A DNA stretch of 64,000 bases from positions 1 through 64,000 of the forward strand of contig JAUZRP010000043.1 in the NCBI GenBank assembly GCA_030950395.1, read 5' to 3'. Under the pieces are notes generated by a model. It saw nothing but the letters and a program-made list of their open reading frames with translations, ran no database searches and was not told the DNA's origin. Positions 60,939 through 64,000 of the stretch are shown one piece after another (the first letter of the stretch is position 1; each line of letters begins with the position of its first letter). Position numbers and translations under genes: made by a program. The DNA is from Desulfonauticus sp. (GTDB lineage Bacteria > Desulfobacterota > Desulfovibrionia > Desulfovibrionales > Desulfonatronovibrionaceae).

Positions 60939-62024
60939 ATGAACATCCCCGAAATTTACAATTTAGACACTTATGACTTTGAGTTGCCAGAAGATCTAAT
61001 TGCTCAAAATCCAGTCCCCAACAGAGAGGGTTCAAGACTGCTTGTTTTAGACAGATACTCTGGGGAAATAACCACTACGACTTTTGCCAACATAAAAAAC
61101 TACCTGCCAGCCAATAGCCTACTGGTAGCTAACAACACCAAAGTCTTGCCTGCTCGTGTCTTGGGTAAGAAAGAAACCGGGGGCAAGGTAGAATTTTTAC
61201 TCCTTACTCCTTTTCCCCTGCTCAAACCCCAAAAACACGCTTCTGGTTGGTTTTGGGTACCAGTAGAAGGTTTAATCAAAGCCTCAAAAAGGCCCAAACC
61301 AGGCCAAAAAATAATATTCGGTCCTGACTTTTATTTAATTATTCAAGAAGAAAAAGAATTTGGACGGATAAAAGGGCTTCTTTTTTTTCAAAAAGAATTA
61401 AAAGAAAAATTTTTAAATTATGGGCACATGCCCCTTCCTCCTTATATCCAAAGACCAGATTCTCTTGAAGATAAAAAGCATTACCAAACAGTCTATGCGG
61501 CAGACGAAAAGCTGGGGGCAGTGGCCGCTCCAACAGCAGGCCTCCACTTTACCCCGAAGTTAATTCAAAATTTGACCAATGACGGGTTAGAATTCGAGTA
61601 CATCACTTTATTTGTCGGTTACGGCACATTTTCTCCCGTGCGCTCCCAAGACATTCGTGAACATAAAATGCATCCCGAGTACGTGGAAGTCAGTGTAAAA
61701 GCTGCCCACAAAATCTCCCAGGCCCAAAAACAAGGCAGACCTATTGTAGCCATAGGCACTACCACAGTAAGAACTCTGGAAGGCGTCCATGCACACTTAG
61801 GCAAGATTGCCCCTTTTAGCGGTCCTATAAATTTATTTATCTATCCTGGCTATAAATTTCAGATAATTGACCACTTAATTACTAATTTTCATCTGCCCAG
61901 ATCTTCTCTTTTTATGTTGGTTTCAGCCTTTGCAGGTCTTGACAAAGCCAAACAGGCCTATCAAACCGCAATACAACAAAAATTTCGTTTTTTTTCTTAT
62001 GGAGATGCTATGCTGATCTTATAA
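60939..62024 (+). CDS. queA: S-adenosylmethionine:tRNA ribosyltransferase-isomerase
   Basis: YDFELPEDLIAQNPVPNREGSRLLVLDR, AAPTAGLHFTP, LPRSSLFMLVSAFAG; start set to MNIPEIYNL. Confidence 0.97.
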   Translation: MNIPEIYNLDTYDFELPEDLIAQNPVPNREGSRLLVLDRYSGEITTTTFANIKNYLPANSLLVANNTKVLPARVLGKKETGGKVEFLLLTPFPLLKPQKHASGWFWVPVEGLIKASKRPKPGQKIIFGPDFYLIIQEEKEFGRIKGLLFFQKELKEKFLNYGHMPLPPYIQRPDSLEDKKHYQTVYAADEKLGAVAAPTAGLHFTPKLIQNLTNDGLEFEYITLFVGYGTFSPVRSQDIREHKMHPEYVEVSVKAAHKISQAQKQGRPIVAIGTTTVRTLEGVHAHLGKIAPFSGPINLFIYPGYKFQIIDHLITNFHLPRSSLFMLVSAFAGLDKAKQAYQTAIQQKFRFFSYGDAMLIL

Positions 62025-62112
62025 ATTTGGGATAAAAGGATCAATTTAAACTTTACTATTCGCTATCAACTGTATTATTATTAGCCAATTTAAGGAGGAG
62101 GAATTAAAAAAA

Positions 62113-62346
62113 ATGGGAAGAGTGGAATTTTTGGAAAATTTATGCAAGGGATGTTTGTTGTGCACAGAAGTTTGTCCTAAAAAGATCATTGTCCAAGCAG
62201 ATAGATTTAATAAGCAGGGGTATAAAGTGGTAGAAATAAAGCCAGAAAACATGGATAAATGTATGGGTTGTGGTTTTTGCAGCCTGATTTGTCCTGATTC
62301 TGCCCTTGTGGTCTATAAAACTGTTCAAGAACAAGCCTGTGCCTAA
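62113..62346 (+). CDS. korD: 2-oxoacid:ferredoxin oxidoreductase, 2[4Fe-4S] ferredoxin-like (delta) subunit
   Basis: CKGCLLCTEVCPKK and CMGCGFCSLICPDSA; upstream of the alpha subunit gene. Confidence 0.88.
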   Translation: MGRVEFLENLCKGCLLCTEVCPKKIIVQADRFNKQGYKVVEIKPENMDKCMGCGFCSLICPDSALVVYKTVQEQACA

Positions 62347-62582
62347 TTAGATCGATGGCCCAAAAAATTGTTCATATAAGCTGACGAAATGCTCGAACTG
62401 ATTGGGTACACTCAAAAAGCTAAAATTTACCAAATCGTGTTGTTTAATCAGTTATGGCTGTAAAAAAATTGCATTTTATCGACTTTTTCTGTGGCGTTAT
62501 TGGGTGTGCCTAATAAATAGGCTTTGACTTTTTTCGCTTTCAGGTGTTAAATTTTGAACTTAGAACATTTAGGAGACAAGCT

Positions 62583-63638
62583 ATGACAAAGCGTATGTTT
62601 GTAAAGGGGAACGAAGCTGTTTGTTGGGGGGCTTTAGCCGCTCAGTGCAAATGTTATTTTGGCTATCCCATTACTCCTCAAAATGATATCCCCGAATTTA
62701 TGTCCAAAGAACTGCCCAAACGAGGAGGAGTATTCGTCCAGGCAGAAAGTGAAATAGCAGCTGCCAATATGCTCTTAGGAGCTGTAGCCAGTGGAGTTAG
62801 AGCCATGACTTCTTCTTCTAGTCCAGGGATTTCTTTAAAACAAGAAGCTATTTCTTATATGGCAGGAAGTGAATTGCCCGGAGTTATTGTGAACATGAAC
62901 AGAGGAGGTCCAGGGCTAGGTGACATTGGTCCTTCTCAAGGAGATTACTTTCAAGCCACCAAAGGAGGAGGACATGGGGATTATAGACTTCTAGTCTTAG
63001 CCCCAGGCACTGTGCAAGAAGCCTATGATCTTACTATTGAGGCCTTTAACCTGGCTTTTAAGTATAGAAATCCAGTTATGATCTTAGGAGATGCCATTTT
63101 GGGACAGATGAAAGAGCCCATTACACCTAAAGATCCCGTAATAGACGATAGTGAGGTCCATAACTGGTGTTTAGATGGCGCTCAAAACAGACCTTCTCGC
63201 ATTATCAAGTCTCTCTATTTAGAAGACGGAGCTCTGGCCGCGCATAATTTAAAATTAGCCAAAAAGTACGAACAAATGGCTCAAGAAGAAGTGCGTTTTG
63301 AAGAGTTTCTTACCAACGATGCGGAGTTAATCGTTGTGGCTTATGGATCTATTGGTAGGATCGTCAAAACCACCATCCGCAAATTAAGGCAAGCTGGGCA
63401 TAAAGTTGGCTTGTTAAGGCCTATTAGCTTGTTTCCTTTTCCCAAGGAGATTCTTTTATCTCTAGCTAAAGCAGGCAAGAAATTTTTAACCATAGAGCAC
63501 AATCTGGGACAAATGGTGGAAGACGTGCAATTGGCTATTTGTAAGTTTGCTACTACAGATTTTTACGGTCATTTACCCGGCAACTTGCCCACTCCTAATG
63601 ATTTTGAACAACCTATTTTAAACAGCTTGGAGAAATAA
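62583..63638 (+). CDS. korA: 2-oxoglutarate (2-oxoacid):ferredoxin oxidoreductase alpha subunit
   Basis: GNEAVCWGALAAQCKCYFGYPITPQNDI, SSSSPGISLKQEAISYMAGSELPGVIVNMNRGGPGLGD; start set to MTKRMFV. Confidence 0.92.
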   Translation: MTKRMFVKGNEAVCWGALAAQCKCYFGYPITPQNDIPEFMSKELPKRGGVFVQAESEIAAANMLLGAVASGVRAMTSSSSPGISLKQEAISYMAGSELPGVIVNMNRGGPGLGDIGPSQGDYFQATKGGGHGDYRLLVLAPGTVQEAYDLTIEAFNLAFKYRNPVMILGDAILGQMKEPITPKDPVIDDSEVHNWCLDGAQNRPSRIIKSLYLEDGALAAHNLKLAKKYEQMAQEEVRFEEFLTNDAELIVVAYGSIGRIVKTTIRKLRQAGHKVGLLRPISLFPFPKEILLSLAKAGKKFLTIEHNLGQMVEDVQLAICKFATTDFYGHLPGNLPTPNDFEQPILNSLEK

Positions 63639-63640
63639 CT

Positions 63641-64000
63641 ATGAAAGAAAAAATCGTATTCCCTAAGCCAAAAGTTTTGGCAGACAGCCCCATGCACTAC
63701 TGTCCTGGCTGCCAACATGGCACGGCCCATAAATTAGTTGCCCAGACTCTAGAAGAGCTAAACCTAGTAGAAAAAAGCATTTGTATAGGATCTATTGGAT
63801 GCTCTGTTTTTATCTACAATTATCTATTAGTAGATACTGTGGAGGCCCCTCATGGACGGGCTCCAGCTGTGGCTACAGGAGTAAAAAGGGCTAAACCAGA
63901 CAAAATAGTCTTTACCTATCAAGGAGATGGAGATCTGGCATCTATTGGTCTGGCAGAAATAGTGCATTGTGCCAATAGAGGTGAACTGGTCACTGTAATA
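63641..64000 (+). CDS. korB: 2-oxoglutarate (2-oxoacid):ferredoxin oxidoreductase beta subunit (truncated by window end)
   Basis: Translated from 63641: MKEKIVFPKPKVLADSPMHYCPGCQHGTAHKLVAQTL...SIGCSVFIYNYL...VFTYQGDGDLASIGLAE (TPP-binding motif). Confidence 0.92.
   Translation, partial: MKEKIVFPKPKVLADSPMHYCPGCQHGTAHKLVAQTLEELNLVEKSICIGSIGCSVFIYNYLLVDTVEAPHGRAPAVATGVKRAKPDKIVFTYQGDGDLASIGLAEIVHCANRGELVTVI

Overview
The window is about 64 kb of low-GC, gene-dense bacterial chromosome. Gene content suggests a Desulfovibrionales-like sulfate reducer: a tetraheme cytochrome c3, a siroheme-decarboxylase-type regulator next to hemL, futalosine-pathway menaquinone genes, and a TrmD with a C-terminal methyltransferase extension. 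This lineage assignment is inference. Most of the window is conserved housekeeping sequence: tig-clpP-clpX-lon; tRNA-Leu; a YcaO protein; purL; an HDOD/PAS/GGDEF protein; a menaquinone cluster; hemL/ahbB-like; serS; groES-groEL with a CIRCE element; rdgC-like; an NADPH/Fe-S oxidoreductase; flagellar fliJ/motE-like/fliD-like genes; truA; smpB; ptsI/ptsH with an isolated EIID; rsmI-yraN-rnhB-rplS-trmD-rimM-khpA-rpsP-ffh; purA-holB; a pst/pho locus with a convincing PHO box; trmFO; two oligopeptide ABC ATPases; gltX; queA; and korD-korA-korB (truncated by the window end). I see no clearly new multi-gene defence or biosynthetic system. The items most worth a second look are: a modular family of dispersed palindromic intergenic repeats with covarying arms; a small decaying island at 47.2-48.3 kb holding two pseudogene remnants and a 32-bp tandem repeat; a stand-alone YcaO gene; a divergent FliD-like protein; an EIID without IIA/B/C partners; a candidate structured RNA at 19.2 kb; and an unusually long, structured korD-korA spacer. 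Homology calls were made by reading the translated proteins; no searches were run.
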